Origin: Gloeomargaritales cyanobacterium VI4D9
Lineage (GTDB): Bacteria; Cyanobacteriota; Cyanobacteriia; Gloeomargaritales; Gloeomargaritaceae
Reading direction: 5' to 3'
NCBI GenBank assembly: GCA_927797885.1
Contig: OV696605.1
Location: forward strand, 186,001-250,000
DNA: 64,000 nucleotides
Shown: in pieces, positions 1-9,761 of the stretch
Numbering within the stretch: position 1 is the first letter of the stretch
How the letters are laid out: each line of letters begins with the position of its first letter
Made by a program: the position numbers and the translations under genes
The notes under the pieces: generated by a model
Told to the model about the DNA's origin: nothing
Database searches by the model: none
The model's input: only the letters and a program-made list of their open reading frames with translations

Positions 1-2
1 GG

Positions 3-860
3 TTGGTGGCGCTGGTACTTGGGGGATGTACCGTGACCGTTGACCAAACCGCTAACAATGCACCCACGCCCTCACCAAAACTGCCTACGCCTGGTACGCC
101 TGTTGCTACCCCTTCCCCCAGCCCCGCTCCGGCGGCTACTCCCGTAGCGACAGCACCTGTAACCCAGGATGGTTTGATCCCTTCAGAAGACCCCAATCAA
201 CGGCGGGATCAGTTGATGCCCGGTCGGAATGACCCCTTTGCGCCCCCAGGTACGACGGGTGCCCGTCCGGGGCAAGAGGTGGTCGAAATTCCGCCGCCGC
301 CGTTTGATATTGCCCCACCGCCGGGACCCTTACCCCAGGTGCAGAATGCGCCCTTGCCTCCCTATGACCCCAGTGCTTCCACCTTGGCGGATTTTCCGGG
401 CCGGGGGGCTGATGTGGCAAATATGATCATGGTGCATGGGGTGGTGCAGGTGGGCAACCAGGTACAAGCGATTATCAAAACCCCCAATGAAGCCTCGGCT
501 CGCTATGTGCGCCCGGGTCAGCGGTTGGAAGGGGGGTTGGTGCTGGTGAAACGCATCGAAAGCCGGGGGTTGCAACCGGTGGTGGTGTTTGAACAGGATG
601 GCACCCAAGTGGCACGGGCGGTGGGGCAGGAACCGGATTTCCCGGTGAATCCCTACACCATTGGGGCACGGGTACCGACGTTGCAAAGCCAAAGTCCCCC
701 AGCCACTTCCGGGGTGACAGCGGCTCCGATACCGATGCAACCGACCCAGCCTGGGGTAGCCCCAACGCCACAACCCGGGGCGCGGCAAAGTCAGATACCG
801 TCCGTGCCATCTCCAGCCACCCCTGCCGTGGTGGTTCCCCCTGCTCCTCCCGTCCGTTAA
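3..860 (+). CDS. Proline-rich lipoprotein, 5' end outside the window
   Basis: The reading frame is already open at the left edge, and the first residues (LVLGGC) look like the end of a lipoprotein signal peptide with the acylated Cys at about residue 9, so the true start lies just upstream. Residues 20-125 are a Pro/Ala/Thr-rich linker. A compact beta-rich segment at about 138-215 (MVHGVVQVGNQVQAIIK through FPVNPY) recalls the small beta domain of PilP/GspC-type pilus and secretion proteins. The tail is again Pro-rich. Likely anchored in a membrane with the beta domain held away from it. The next gene follows after 21 bp in the same direction, suggesting one envelope operon. The PilP resemblance is an impression from pattern only. 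Confidence 0.7.
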   Translation: MVALVLGGCTVTVDQTANNAPTPSPKLPTPGTPVATPSPSPAPAATPVATAPVTQDGLIPSEDPNQRRDQLMPGRNDPFAPPGTTGARPGQEVVEIPPPPFDIAPPPGPLPQVQNAPLPPYDPSASTLADFPGRGADVANMIMVHGVVQVGNQVQAIIKTPNEASARYVRPGQRLEGGLVLVKRIESRGLQPVVVFEQDGTQVARAVGQEPDFPVNPYTIGARVPTLQSQSPPATSGVTAAPIPMQPTQPGVAPTPQPGARQSQIPSVPSPATPAVVVPPAPPVR

Positions 861-881
861 CCATAGCCAAGGGAGTTTCCT

Positions 882-1892
882 ATGCGATCCATACCATTGA
901 CCTTGGGGTTGCTGTTGAGCTTGGCGGTGCCTGCTTTGGCGCAACGGCTGACCCCCAACAATGTGCAAGACGTTCATGCCTTTGTCTCCGAAAATATCTG
1001 CCCTTTCCCCCGCAACCAGATTGACCTGCGTTCGGTGCGGGAATTGACCGGGCGGGAGGACTTGACCCTGACTGATATTCAACTCATCTGCGGGCGGGCG
1101 ACCGGACGGCGGGTGGCGGTGGCGCAGACGGCGGGGGGGCGGGCACCTTTGCCGAATTTTGAACTGATTGAGCGGGCACGGCGGGCTACCGTGGCGGTGA
1201 TTTTGTCCGTGTACGACAATATTGGTCAGCCCCAACCTTCCCCAGGGAATATTCCGAGTAATCCCACATTCGGCACGTTTTCCCGACAACGGCTCTATGA
1301 TGTGCGCCAGGCGACGGGGTTTCATCTGGGGAATGGCCTGATTGTCACCAACCTGACCTCTTTGGGAGGCATTCCCACGGCAATTGACAGTGTTGGGACG
1401 GAGGTTCAGGTTTTGGGGAGCAATGCTAACTATACCCGTCTGCGGGTGGAGTTGGGGGATGGGTCGGTGCGGCAGGCGCGGGTGGTGTATTTTGACCCGA
1501 CCACGGATACGGCACTCTTGGCGGTAAAAGGGGATACCCGGAATCTGGCGGCTCTGCCGGTGGCGACCGGATTGCCCAGTATTGGCCAGCGGGTGTTGAC
1601 CATGAGCTATCCGATTGGGGTGTTGCCGGTGACGGCGACGGAGGGGATGGTGATGGGGATTCGTCCCTACGGTCGGCTGACGCTTTTGCAGATCAATGCG
1701 GCTACCAGTGCTGGTTCCCAGGGAGCGCCGGTGTTGGACGAGCGGGGTGCCGTGGTGGGGGTGGTGGCGGTGAAAAACCCCACCCTCTTCCAGTTGGCGG
1801 GTTCCATTTTGGGGTCGGAAAATGTGGGCTTTGCGGTGCCGATTGGCACGGTTTTGCAACGGTTGAATTTGGCAACCCGGGGAGGACACTAA
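882..1892 (+). CDS. Secreted trypsin-fold protein lacking catalytic His and Ser (pseudoprotease)
   Basis: 336 residues with a clear signal peptide (about residues 1-20, ending ALA-Q). The C-terminal two thirds follow the double beta-barrel layout of DegP/trypsin-like proteases: a GNGLIVTNLTSLGG strand near residue 150, TDTALLAV near 207 and a GSQGAPVLDERGAVVGVV segment near 280. In active relatives these read TNxHV and GNSGGP. Here the His position is Thr and the Ser position is Gln, while the Asp is kept. I infer a non-catalytic or binding role. It lies 1 bp upstream of an intact paralogue, so a pairing of active and inactive partners is plausible. Confidence 0.8.
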   Translation: MRSIPLTLGLLLSLAVPALAQRLTPNNVQDVHAFVSENICPFPRNQIDLRSVRELTGREDLTLTDIQLICGRATGRRVAVAQTAGGRAPLPNFELIERARRATVAVILSVYDNIGQPQPSPGNIPSNPTFGTFSRQRLYDVRQATGFHLGNGLIVTNLTSLGGIPTAIDSVGTEVQVLGSNANYTRLRVELGDGSVRQARVVYFDPTTDTALLAVKGDTRNLAALPVATGLPSIGQRVLTMSYPIGVLPVTATEGMVMGIRPYGRLTLLQINAATSAGSQGAPVLDERGAVVGVVAVKNPTLFQLAGSILGSENVGFAVPIGTVLQRLNLATRGGH

Positions 1893-1893
1893 C

Positions 1894-3108
1894 ATGGCGT
1901 TGAATGGACAGTTGCGGCGGTGGTACTGGCTGGTGGCTCCGGTGGGGGCAACGGCGGTTTTGGCTGGGGTAGTGGTTTACGGCGGGCGGGGGGTGCATTC
2001 CCATAGCCGGTTGCCTGAACCTGCCCCGGCGGTGGCTCCGCAACCCGCTTCGGAACCGGTGGTGGCGGCGGCAACCGCCAGGGATTGGCGGGCAGAGGCG
2101 CAGTTGGAGGCGGAAAGTGCGGCGGCGTTTGCCCAGACGGCGACCACTCCTGCGGATTACCAGGTGGTGCAGGGGAAATGGCGTAAAGCCCTTGCGCTAC
2201 TAGACAAAGCCCCCCAGGATGAGCGGACAGCGCAACTGCGGCGTTATTACCAAAACCAGTTGCAGGAGGAGGGTGCCCCCAGTGAGGATGCGGACGAGGA
2301 ACCGGTGGGCGGACGGCGGGTGGCTTCGGCGAATTTATTGCCCGGTACCCGGGGGATTTTTGCCCGGGAGATTGTCATCCAGGGAACGCCGGTGCCCAGC
2401 CAGACCCTCACCCCAGCCCAGATCGTCAACCGTTATCTCCCGGCGGCGGTGCGGGTGGAGCCGACCCGGAGTGTGGTGGGCAGTGGGTTTCACATCGGCG
2501 AGGGGTATATCATTACCAATCTGCACGTGGCGCAGGAAGCCCGGGGGTTTGACCGGCGGATTTTTGATGACCGTCCCATTCCCTTGACCGTGCGGCTCTA
2601 TGACCGAACCCGGCGACCGGTGCGGGTGTTGCGGATCATGGATGGGGGGTTGGCGGCGATGGCGGTGTTTAACATTCCCACCGAGCCGTTTGACATTGCC
2701 CTGATGCAAATCCAGGGGGATGTGAGCGATTTGGGGGTGGTGCCCCTGTGCGGCAAGATGCGGACGGGGGATGAGGTGATTGCGATGGGTACGCCCTTTG
2801 GTCAACAAAACACCATTACCAAGGGAATCATCAGCGTGATTCATTCCTTTGAGACGGGGCACATTATCCAAACCGATACCCAGATTTTGGGGGGCAATTC
2901 GGGTGGCCCTCTGCTTAACAATCGGGGGGCGGTGGTGGCGGTGAATAGTGCCGGGATTTTTGGTGCGCCGGTGGAGGGGCTAAAATTCTCGGTGCCGATT
3001 GTCCAAGCCCTGGAGCGGATGCGGGTGCGGGTCGTAAATACAGATAATCCGGGTTGCGGCGGCACGGGAACCGTGGGTCGGATGGTGTATGCGCCGGGGC
3101 GGAAGTAA
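1894..3108 (+). CDS. Membrane-anchored trypsin-like serine protease
   Basis: 404 residues. An N-terminal membrane segment (about residues 10-30, WYWLVAPVGATAVLAGVVVY) is followed by a Pro/Ala- and Glu-rich linker, then a trypsin-like domain with all three catalytic elements: His in IITNLHVAQ, Asp in FDIALMQI, and Ser in GGNSGGPLLN near residue 335. No PDZ domain is evident at the C-terminus, unlike DegP/DegQ. Probably faces the periplasm or thylakoid lumen. It begins 1 bp after the preceding pseudoprotease stops and overlaps the next gene by 20 bp, so the three are almost certainly cotranscribed. Substrate unknown. Confidence 0.85.
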   Translation: MALNGQLRRWYWLVAPVGATAVLAGVVVYGGRGVHSHSRLPEPAPAVAPQPASEPVVAAATARDWRAEAQLEAESAAAFAQTATTPADYQVVQGKWRKALALLDKAPQDERTAQLRRYYQNQLQEEGAPSEDADEEPVGGRRVASANLLPGTRGIFAREIVIQGTPVPSQTLTPAQIVNRYLPAAVRVEPTRSVVGSGFHIGEGYIITNLHVAQEARGFDRRIFDDRPIPLTVRLYDRTRRPVRVLRIMDGGLAAMAVFNIPTEPFDIALMQIQGDVSDLGVVPLCGKMRTGDEVIAMGTPFGQQNTITKGIISVIHSFETGHIIQTDTQILGGNSGGPLLNNRGAVVAVNSAGIFGAPVEGLKFSVPIVQALERMRVRVVNTDNPGCGGTGTVGRMVYAPGRK

Positions 3109-4702
3109 AGGCATTGGCGGTGGCATTGGGTGGGTACTTCTCCTGGCGTTAGCAGGATGTGGCAAACCAGAACCGCCGCCTTTCACCCGAGTCCGGGATC
3201 CCAACCAAATCATCATCGGCACCACGGCGAAGGTCACGACCCTTGACCCGGCGGATGCCTACACGGTGTTTGCCGGGAATGTTTTGCTGGCCCTGGGCGA
3301 CCGGCTCTATACCTATAAACCGGGCACTACGGAACTGCAACCCCAACTGGCGACGGCTCTGCCCCAGGTGAGTGCGGATGGGTTGACCTATCGGATTCCG
3401 GTGCGGCAGGGGGTTGTCTTTCAGGATGGGGAGCCGTTTAATGCAGAGGCGATGCGGTTTTCCCTGCAACGGTTTATGGAGAATGGGGGGCGACCGTCTT
3501 TCCTATTAAAAAATCTGGTGGCGGACATCCAGGCCACCGGCACCTATGAATTAACCATCCGTTTGCAAAAGCCCTTTGCCCCCTTTCCCCAACTGCTGGC
3601 GTTTTCCGGTTTGTGCGCCGTGTCCCCCAAGGCGTACACCATCGGGCCAGGGCAATTTCAACCCCGGACGTTTGTGGGTACGGGTCCCTATCAATTGGTC
3701 AATTTTGGCAGTGATTCCCTGAAATTGAAACGATTTCCCAAGTATTGGGGAACGCCCCCCGCCAGTGCCCAATTGGATATTCAGTTTTTGACCAGCAGTG
3801 CCAATCTGTACAATGCCCTGCAAACCGGGGCGGTGGATGTGGCGTACCAGTTTTTGGAACCCCAGCAAATCAAGCAACTGCAAGCCCAGTCGGACATCCA
3901 GGTGGTCAGCAGTGCTGGGACGGGGATCAATTACCTCACCCTGAACCGCACCCAACCGCCCCTGGACAAAAAGGAAGTACGGCAGGCCTTGGCTCTGGTC
4001 ATGCCCCGGCAGTTGCTCCAGGAGCGGGTGTTTCAAAATTTGGTGGAACCGGCCTTTAGCATGGTGCCCAGCAGTTTAGCCGGTTATCAGCCGGTGTTTC
4101 GGGTCGCTGGGGAGCCACCTGCGGTACTGCAAGCTAGGGAATTGCTTACCCAAGCCGGGGTCACCCCCACCCAACCGGCACGCCTTGACCTCTGGTATCG
4201 CAGTAATATCCCCAGCCACATCCAGGTGGTCACAACCATCAAAGCCACCATCGAGCGGGAGGTGCCGGTGCAATTGACCCTCCAGCCCGTGGATTCTACC
4301 ACCGCTTATCAAAACCTCGAAAAGGGCATTTATCCCCTGTTTTTGTTGGATTGGTATCCCGATTTTTTAGATGCGGACAACTATTTAGAACCCTTTATGA
4401 GTTGTCAAAAAGGCACGGTGGCAGAGGGATGTTTAGCAGGCTCCAGCCGCACCTTTGGGTCATTTTATTACAGCCCCAAGGCCAATGAATTAATCGCCCA
4501 GAGCCGTCGCACCACCAATCCTGCCCAGCGGTTGAACTTATTGGGGGAATTGCAAAAACTCATGGCCGCCGATGTGCCCTACATTCCCCTTTGGCAAGAC
4601 CGGCAATTTGTGTTTGCCCGCCCGGATGTGCAGGGGGTCAGACTGGAACCCGCCCAAACCTTTCCCTTTTGGTTGTTGAAAAAAACCAGCCCAAGTCCTT
4701 AA
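3089..4702 (+). CDS. ABC transporter substrate-binding lipoprotein, family 5 (peptide/nickel type)
   Basis: 537 residues. A short signal peptide ends in the lipobox LAGC (Cys near residue 25), followed by the SBP_bac_5 pattern: IIIGTTAKVTTLDPADAYT, then TGPYQLVNF near 205 and NYLEPFMSC near 430. Members of this family bind oligopeptides, nickel complexes or other solutes outside the cell and deliver them to an ABC permease. No permease or ATPase gene of the matching type is seen in the window, so it must use distant partners. The start overlaps the upstream protease by 20 bp. Substrate cannot be read from sequence. Confidence 0.88.
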   Translation: MRRGGSKGIGGGIGWVLLLALAGCGKPEPPPFTRVRDPNQIIIGTTAKVTTLDPADAYTVFAGNVLLALGDRLYTYKPGTTELQPQLATALPQVSADGLTYRIPVRQGVVFQDGEPFNAEAMRFSLQRFMENGGRPSFLLKNLVADIQATGTYELTIRLQKPFAPFPQLLAFSGLCAVSPKAYTIGPGQFQPRTFVGTGPYQLVNFGSDSLKLKRFPKYWGTPPASAQLDIQFLTSSANLYNALQTGAVDVAYQFLEPQQIKQLQAQSDIQVVSSAGTGINYLTLNRTQPPLDKKEVRQALALVMPRQLLQERVFQNLVEPAFSMVPSSLAGYQPVFRVAGEPPAVLQARELLTQAGVTPTQPARLDLWYRSNIPSHIQVVTTIKATIEREVPVQLTLQPVDSTTAYQNLEKGIYPLFLLDWYPDFLDADNYLEPFMSCQKGTVAEGCLAGSSRTFGSFYYSPKANELIAQSRRTTNPAQRLNLLGELQKLMAADVPYIPLWQDRQFVFARPDVQGVRLEPAQTFPFWLLKKTSPSP

Positions 4703-4893
4703 TCAGAAATCTCCTTGCTTCTGAAATCTCTAAAAATAGGTCGCAGGGCGTTGCTGAATTTGTGTATGATTGCTAAAAATCTTAATTTAGAAAAACCCGC
4801 TAACACAACCAATTCCGGCTATCGCTACAGGCAATTTCGTGGCATCTATCAGTAATGCCTACCCCGGTTCATTCCCTTATTTTTTTAATTTTA
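4703..4893. other. Intergenic stretch without recognisable gene
   Basis: A+T-rich sequence after the solute-binding protein gene. It contains a short piece (GGTCGCAGGGCG, about 4740) resembling the core of the R97 and R4 repeats. No convincing open frame or terminator hairpin was seen. Confidence 0.5.
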
Positions 4894-5007
4894 TAGTCAT
4901 TCCGTTTTAGAATGCGACACTTTTTAGGTATTTGCAACCGCTCTATTCCTTTCCAGGAGAGGTTTTTTAGGTGAAGGCGAATGTTGCAAACTTGTTTGAA
5001 ATGAGTA
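4894..5007. repeat. R114 miniature repeat, copy 1
   Basis: 114 bp beginning TAGTCATTCCG and ending GAAATGAGTA, matching the copy at 47713-47826 almost throughout and, inverted, 43254-43367. It has no coding capacity. The ends are inverted and bordered by TA, as expected for miniature elements that duplicate a TA target. An R97 copy follows within 3 bp. Confidence 0.8.
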
Positions 5008-5010
5008 CAT

Positions 5011-5128
5011 ACAGCAATCCTACTTGATTTACAAACAAAAATTTTTCAGAACCATACACCGCAGGTGCTTCTTTTACGGGGGCGGTGCCCCTGCGACCCT
5101 CTGTTCCATTCTCATTTAGGATTGCTGT
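5011..5128. repeat. R97 miniature repeat, copy 1, with extra insert
   Basis: R97 family member with ends ACAGCAATCCT and AGGATTGCTGT. The usual ends have T where this copy has C and A where it has G, so both ends changed in matching fashion. Longer than the 97-bp norm because a stretch containing ACACCGCAGGTGCTTC replaces the short AAGG found in other copies. The same stretch occurs in the repeats near 38042-38065 and 61240. Confidence 0.85.
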
Positions 5129-5137
5129 AGAGGTATC

Positions 5138-6151
5138 CTACAACCACCCTTTGGCAATGAGATATTCGGCAATTTGCACCGCATTCAGTGCCGCCCCTTT
5201 GCGAATTTGATCCCCGCACAACCACACATCCAAACCGCAGGGGTGGGATAAATCCTGGCGAATCCGACCGACTAAAACCGCATCCTTACCAGAGGCATTG
5301 ATGGGCATGGGAAAGTAATTGTTTTGCCAATCTTCAACCAATGCCACCCCCGGACTTTGGGCTAAAATTTCCCGAGCTTTTGCCACTGGGAAGGGTTGGG
5401 CAAATTCCAAATTCACCGCCTCCGAATGCGCCCGCAGTACCGGCACCCGCACACAGGTCGCCGTTAACCGCAAATCCGGGATACCCATAATTTTCCGGCT
5501 TTCTTGGATCATTTTCATTTCCTCTTGACAATACCCCTGGTCATTGCAGGGACTGTTGTGGGGAAATAAATTAAACGCCAAGGGATAGGGAAAAATTTCT
5601 GTCGTCACCGGGGCATTGTCCAAAATTTGCTGGGTTTGTTGGCGCAATTCCTGCATCGCCCGTGCCCCCGCCCCACTCGCCGATTGATAGGTCGCCACCA
5701 CCACCCGCCGGAGCGGCTGAACCCGGTGCAAGGGATAGATGACCACACACAGGAGAATCGTGGTGCAATTGGGGTTGGCAATGATGCCCTGATGGGTTTG
5801 TAAAGCGTGCGGGTTCACCTCCGGCACCACCAACGGCACCTGGGGTTCCAGACGAAAGGCACTGGAATTGTCAATCACCACCGCCCCCTTCTGCACCGCT
5901 ACAGGTGCCCATTCCCGGGACACACTCCCCCCCGCCGAAGCCAGGACAATATCTAAATTTTGTAATTCTGATGTACAGACTGGTCGCACGGGCAAGGACT
6001 CCCCCAAAAAGTCCAGGGACTGTCCCGCCGACCGGGGGGAAGCCAAAAGCCGCAATTCCCCCACCGGAAACTGCCGTTGCGCCAGGAGTTGGAGGATTTC
6101 CGTGCCCACCGCCCCGGTTGCCCCCAGCACCCCCACCCGATAGGTTCCCAT
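5138..6151 (-). CDS. asd: Aspartate-semialdehyde dehydrogenase
   Basis: 337 residues. Catalyses NADPH-dependent reduction of aspartyl phosphate to aspartate semialdehyde, at the branch to lysine/diaminopimelate, threonine and methionine. The N-terminal GATGAVGTEIL is the NADP-binding loop, Cys129 in NPNCTTI is the acyl-forming nucleophile, and ATYQSASGAGARAM follows as in the family. Normal length. Transcribed away from tig across a 59-bp divergent gap. In other cyanobacteria dapA often lies next to asd, but no dapA is seen downstream here; repeats occupy that position instead. Confidence 0.95.
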   Translation of the reverse strand: MGTYRVGVLGATGAVGTEILQLLAQRQFPVGELRLLASPRSAGQSLDFLGESLPVRPVCTSELQNLDIVLASAGGSVSREWAPVAVQKGAVVIDNSSAFRLEPQVPLVVPEVNPHALQTHQGIIANPNCTTILLCVVIYPLHRVQPLRRVVVATYQSASGAGARAMQELRQQTQQILDNAPVTTEIFPYPLAFNLFPHNSPCNDQGYCQEEMKMIQESRKIMGIPDLRLTATCVRVPVLRAHSEAVNLEFAQPFPVAKAREILAQSPGVALVEDWQNNYFPMPINASGKDAVLVGRIRQDLSHPCGLDVWLCGDQIRKGAALNAVQIAEYLIAKGWL

Positions 6152-6210
6152 ATTCGTGAATCCGCTAACAATAACGCTAAGATACTATATGCACAACTGG
6201 GCGAAAATTT

Positions 6211-7707
6211 ATGAAAATTACGCAGGAACCCTTACCCAAAAGTCAACTCGGTTTACGGGTAGAAATCCCCGCCGCCGAGGTGGCAAAACGGCATGACATG
6301 GTTTTTCGGCGACTGATGAAAACGGTACGCCTGCCGGGGTTTCGCCAGGGGAAGGTACCTGCCCACGTCCTGCGGCAATACGTGGGGGATGAGGCGATTC
6401 GGTTTGCGGTGGTGGAGGAACTATTGGAAACCACCATGCCCCAAGCCCTGAAAGAGATTGACGTGCCCACGATTGGGAAACCCTCCCTGCGGGAGGAGGT
6501 GGAAACCCTGGTACAGCAGTTCCAACCCCAGGAACCCTTTGTGTTTCAGATCGCCATTGATGTGTGGCCGGAAGTCACCTTGGGGGATTACCAAAACCTA
6601 TCCATCCGGGCGGCTAAGTATGAAGCTGACCCAGAGCGGGTGGAGAAGGTGCTACGGGAACATCAAAAGCGGCGGGCAACCCTAGTACCGGTGGAACGTC
6701 CCGCCCAAGTGGGGGATGTGGCGGTGATTGACATGGACGGCTACCGGCAGACGGAAGCGGGGCGCGGGGAGGCGATTGACATCTTCGAGCACCGGGATTT
6801 GCTGGTGGAGGTTGACCCGGAAGATTGGGAATTTTATCAGGAAGTGGTTGAGGCACTGGTGGGGATGCAGGTGGGCGAAACCAAGGAAGTGCTGTTGGTC
6901 ACCGGCGACCAGGGGTGGGAACCGGATATGCTCAACCAAACCTTTATTTTAGAAATCACCCTCAAGGAATTGAAAGAACGGGAATTACCCGAACTGGATG
7001 ACCTGTTTGCCCAGGCGGTGAGTGATTGTGAAACCATCGCCGAACTCCGGGATTTTTTACGGGAACGCTACGAAAAAGAGGCAGCGGAGCGCACCCAAGA
7101 GAGCGTTGAACAGGGGATCACCGATGCGCTCGTGGCAATTACCACCACCGAACTGCCCCACACCCTGGTGGAGCGGCATTTGAACGAATTACTCCATGAT
7201 GTGTTGAACGGCTTTGTCCAGCGGGGCATTGACCCTGAGGACGTGGAAGCCTGGTTGACCGAGGAGCGGGTGCAGGCAATGGGTAAGGAATTGCTCCCGG
7301 TAGCCGAGCGGCGGGTGAAAGGAATTCTGGCATTGAAAGCCGTTGCCGAGCGAGAAAATCTCACCCCTGACCCGGAGGCGATTGCCCAAGGGATTGCCAA
7401 TGCCCGCCGCACCGAAACGGGCGCCGACCTGAGCGAAGCGGAATTAACCCATGTCGTCCAGGAATCCCTGCGTCTGAAAATGGCAATGGCATGGCTACAG
7501 GAGCGGGCGCAGATTACCTGGGTGTCCCCGGCAGAACTGTTGCGAGAACTGGAGGAGGAGGAACTGGCATCCGAGTCAGAAGCCACCCCCAGTGCTGAAG
7601 TTCCCAATCAAGAGACCACCACCCCTGCAACGGAGCCGTTAGAACCACCGGCAGCATCGGCGGCACCAGCATCGGAACCCACCCCCCCTGTCGCATCGGA
7701 GGCTTGA
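6211..7707 (+). CDS. tig: Trigger factor (ribosome-associated prolyl isomerase chaperone)
   Basis: 498 residues. The N-terminal ribosome-binding domain contains the signature GFRQGKVP near residue 45, followed by the FKBP-like domain (about 165-250) and the helical C-terminal substrate-binding arms. Binds nascent chains at the ribosome exit. An acidic, then Pro/Ala/Glu-rich tail of roughly 60 residues ends the protein, as is common in cyanobacterial versions. First gene of a tig-clpP-clpX run with gaps of only a few bases; the same trio is clustered in many bacteria. Confidence 0.96.
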   Translation: MKITQEPLPKSQLGLRVEIPAAEVAKRHDMVFRRLMKTVRLPGFRQGKVPAHVLRQYVGDEAIRFAVVEELLETTMPQALKEIDVPTIGKPSLREEVETLVQQFQPQEPFVFQIAIDVWPEVTLGDYQNLSIRAAKYEADPERVEKVLREHQKRRATLVPVERPAQVGDVAVIDMDGYRQTEAGRGEAIDIFEHRDLLVEVDPEDWEFYQEVVEALVGMQVGETKEVLLVTGDQGWEPDMLNQTFILEITLKELKERELPELDDLFAQAVSDCETIAELRDFLRERYEKEAAERTQESVEQGITDALVAITTTELPHTLVERHLNELLHDVLNGFVQRGIDPEDVEAWLTEERVQAMGKELLPVAERRVKGILALKAVAERENLTPDPEAIAQGIANARRTETGADLSEAELTHVVQESLRLKMAMAWLQERAQITWVSPAELLRELEEEELASESEATPSAEVPNQETTTPATEPLEPPAASAAPASEPTPPVASEA

Positions 7708-7713
7708 GGCATA

Positions 7714-8397
7714 ATGGGAAGCAACAAGCAAACGGCGGGTTTATCAGGTGGCACAATCATGATTACCAGTACAACCGAGATGGCAGGGATTACCAGTTTA
7801 ACCGGAGAGATGATCCAGGAAGCTCCGCCCCGCCCAGAGACCGGCTTTAACGTCCAGGAACGCCTGCTCCAAGCCCGGATTCTGGTACTGGGTAGCCAGG
7901 TCAACGATGCGGTCGCCAACCAATTGGTGGCAAGTCTGCTCTATTTGGATGCCCAGGACCCCACCAGCGATATTAAATTATTCATCAATTCCCCCGGCGG
8001 GTCGGTGACGGCGGGGATGGCGATTTATGATACGATGCAACAGGTGCGGGCGGATGTATCCACCATCTGCTTTGGTCTGGCCGCCAGTATGGGGGCATTT
8101 TTGCTCGCCGCCGGTGCGCCGGGTAAACGCTTCTCCATGCCCAGTTCCCGGATTATGATCCACCAACCCTTAGGGGGTGCCCAGGGACAGGCGATTGACA
8201 TTGAAATTCAGGCGCGGGAAATCCTGTATCACAAACGCCGGTTAAACGAATTGCTCGCCCATCACACCGGCCAACCCTTTGAGCGGATCGAGGCGGATAC
8301 GGATCGGGATTTCTTTATGTCCGCCGAGGAAGCCCGGGACTACGGCTTGATTGACCACATTCTCACCCGTGATACACTCTACCCCACCGCTGTTTGA
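7714..8397 (+). CDS. clpP: ATP-dependent Clp protease proteolytic subunit
   Basis: 227 residues. The serine peptidase fold shows [16 protein letters not shown], catalytic Ser125 in GLAASMGAF, His150 in MIHQPLGG and an Asp in [18 protein letters not shown]. The chosen ATG has GAGG 5 bp upstream. An internal ATG at 7759 is an alternative that removes a non-conserved leader. It lies 6 bp after tig and just before clpX, so it is the likely proteolytic core for the ClpXP machine. Cyanobacteria carry several clpP/clpR paralogues and this one is catalytic. Confidence 0.95.
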   Translation: MGSNKQTAGLSGGTIMITSTTEMAGITSLTGEMIQEAPPRPETGFNVQERLLQARILVLGSQVNDAVANQLVASLLYLDAQDPTSDIKLFINSPGGSVTAGMAIYDTMQQVRADVSTICFGLAASMGAFLLAAGAPGKRFSMPSSRIMIHQPLGGAQGQAIDIEIQAREILYHKRRLNELLAHHTGQPFERIEADTDRDFFMSAEEARDYGLIDHILTRDTLYPTAV

Positions 8398-8424
8398 GCG
8401 TATTTGTCCTTTTTGGGAGGGTCT

Positions 8425-9741
8425 ATGTCCCGCTACGATACTCATCTCAAATGTTCCTTCTGCGGCAAGTCCCAGGAACAGGTACGCAAGCTGATTGCCG
8501 GGCCTGGGGTCTATATCTGCGATGAGTGTGTGGAGCTATGTAATGAAATCCTGGAGGAGGAGTTGGCGGAAGCCCGGGCGATGACCCCCACCCAAAAACG
8601 CCGTCCTGCCCCCAGCCGTCCCCCCGTCCCCGTGAGTAGCGAACCCCTCCCCCGTCCCCAGGAAATCAAGCATTACCTGGATCAGCACGTGGTGGGTCAG
8701 CACGAAGCCAAAAAGGTGTTATCCGTAGCGGTATATAATCATTACAAACGCCTGCGGGCGGAATCCCAGGGCACCGACGATGGGGTGGAATTACAAAAGT
8801 CTAATGTTTTGTTAATTGGACCCACCGGCTGTGGCAAAACCCTTTTAGCGCAGACCCTCGCCAAATTGTTAGACGTACCCTTTGCGGTGGCGGATGCCAC
8901 GACCCTGACCGAGGCGGGCTATGTGGGGGAAGACGTGGAGAACATTCTCCTGCGGCTGTTGCAGGTGGCGGATATGGACGTGGAGCGGGCGCAACAGGGG
9001 ATTGTCTATATTGATGAAATTGACAAAATTGCCCGCAAAAGTGAAAATCCCTCCATCACCCGGGACGTTTCGGGAGAAGGGGTGCAACAGGCGTTATTGA
9101 AAATTTTGGAAGGCACGATTGCCAATGTCCCACCCCAGGGGGGTCGCAAGCATCCCTACCAGGAATGTATTCAAATTAACACCAGCAATATCCTGTTCAT
9201 TTGCGGGGGAGCATTTGTGGGTTTGGAGCGGGTGGTGGAGCAACGGGTGGGCAAAAAATCCATGGGCTTTCTCCTGCCGGAAGAACCAGCCACCCCTTTG
9301 CCCATCAAGGAACAGCGCACCGCTTCCACCCTGCGGCAGGTGGAGCCAGAGGATTTGGTGAAATTTGGCATGATCCCGGAATTTACCGGGCGGATTCCCA
9401 TCCTGGCGGTGCTTGACCCCCTGGACGAGGAAGCCCTCGCCGCCATCCTCACCCAGCCCCGCAATGCCATTGTCAAGCAGTACCAAAAGCTGATGCGGAT
9501 GGACAATATCGAACTGGAATTTGCCCCGGAAGCCTTGCAAGCCATCGCCCGGGAAGCCTACCGCCGTAAAACTGGAGCCAGAGCCTTACGCAGTATCATC
9601 GAAGAATTAATGTTGGAAGTCATGTATGAACTACCGTCCCGCCAGGACGTTACCCGCTGTCACATCACCCGGGAAATGGTGGAAAAACGCTCCAGTGACG
9701 CGATTTTGTTGCACCCCACTGCCCGTTCGCAACCTGCTTAG
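8425..9741 (+). CDS. clpX: ATP-dependent Clp protease ATP-binding subunit ClpX
   Basis: 438 residues from the ATG at 8425, chosen because GGGAGG lies at 8415-8420; the frame is open further upstream, but that extension is not family-like. The N-terminal C4 zinc domain (CSFC...CDEC) binds adaptors and substrates. Walker A GPTGCGKT is near residue 132, Walker B YIDEID near 195, the pore-loop GYVG near 165, and a tripeptide RKH near 240. Unfolds tagged proteins for ClpP. Normal length. Ends the tig-clpP-clpX operon. Confidence 0.97.
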   Translation: MSRYDTHLKCSFCGKSQEQVRKLIAGPGVYICDECVELCNEILEEELAEARAMTPTQKRRPAPSRPPVPVSSEPLPRPQEIKHYLDQHVVGQHEAKKVLSVAVYNHYKRLRAESQGTDDGVELQKSNVLLIGPTGCGKTLLAQTLAKLLDVPFAVADATTLTEAGYVGEDVENILLRLLQVADMDVERAQQGIVYIDEIDKIARKSENPSITRDVSGEGVQQALLKILEGTIANVPPQGGRKHPYQECIQINTSNILFICGGAFVGLERVVEQRVGKKSMGFLLPEEPATPLPIKEQRTASTLRQVEPEDLVKFGMIPEFTGRIPILAVLDPLDEEALAAILTQPRNAIVKQYQKLMRMDNIELEFAPEALQAIAREAYRRKTGARALRSIIEELMLEVMYELPSRQDVTRCHITREMVEKRSSDAILLHPTARSQPA

Positions 9742-9761
9742 GTTTATTTCTTTTATTTCTT

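Noticed and set aside
330-1895. 521-codon minus-strand frame opposite the lipoprotein and pseudoprotease genes
   Set aside because: It mirrors two well-supported plus-strand genes, is rich in His/Pro/Arg as expected for an antisense shadow, and shows no domain pattern. The same applies to the other long antisense frames opposite clpX, the M50 gene and tkt.
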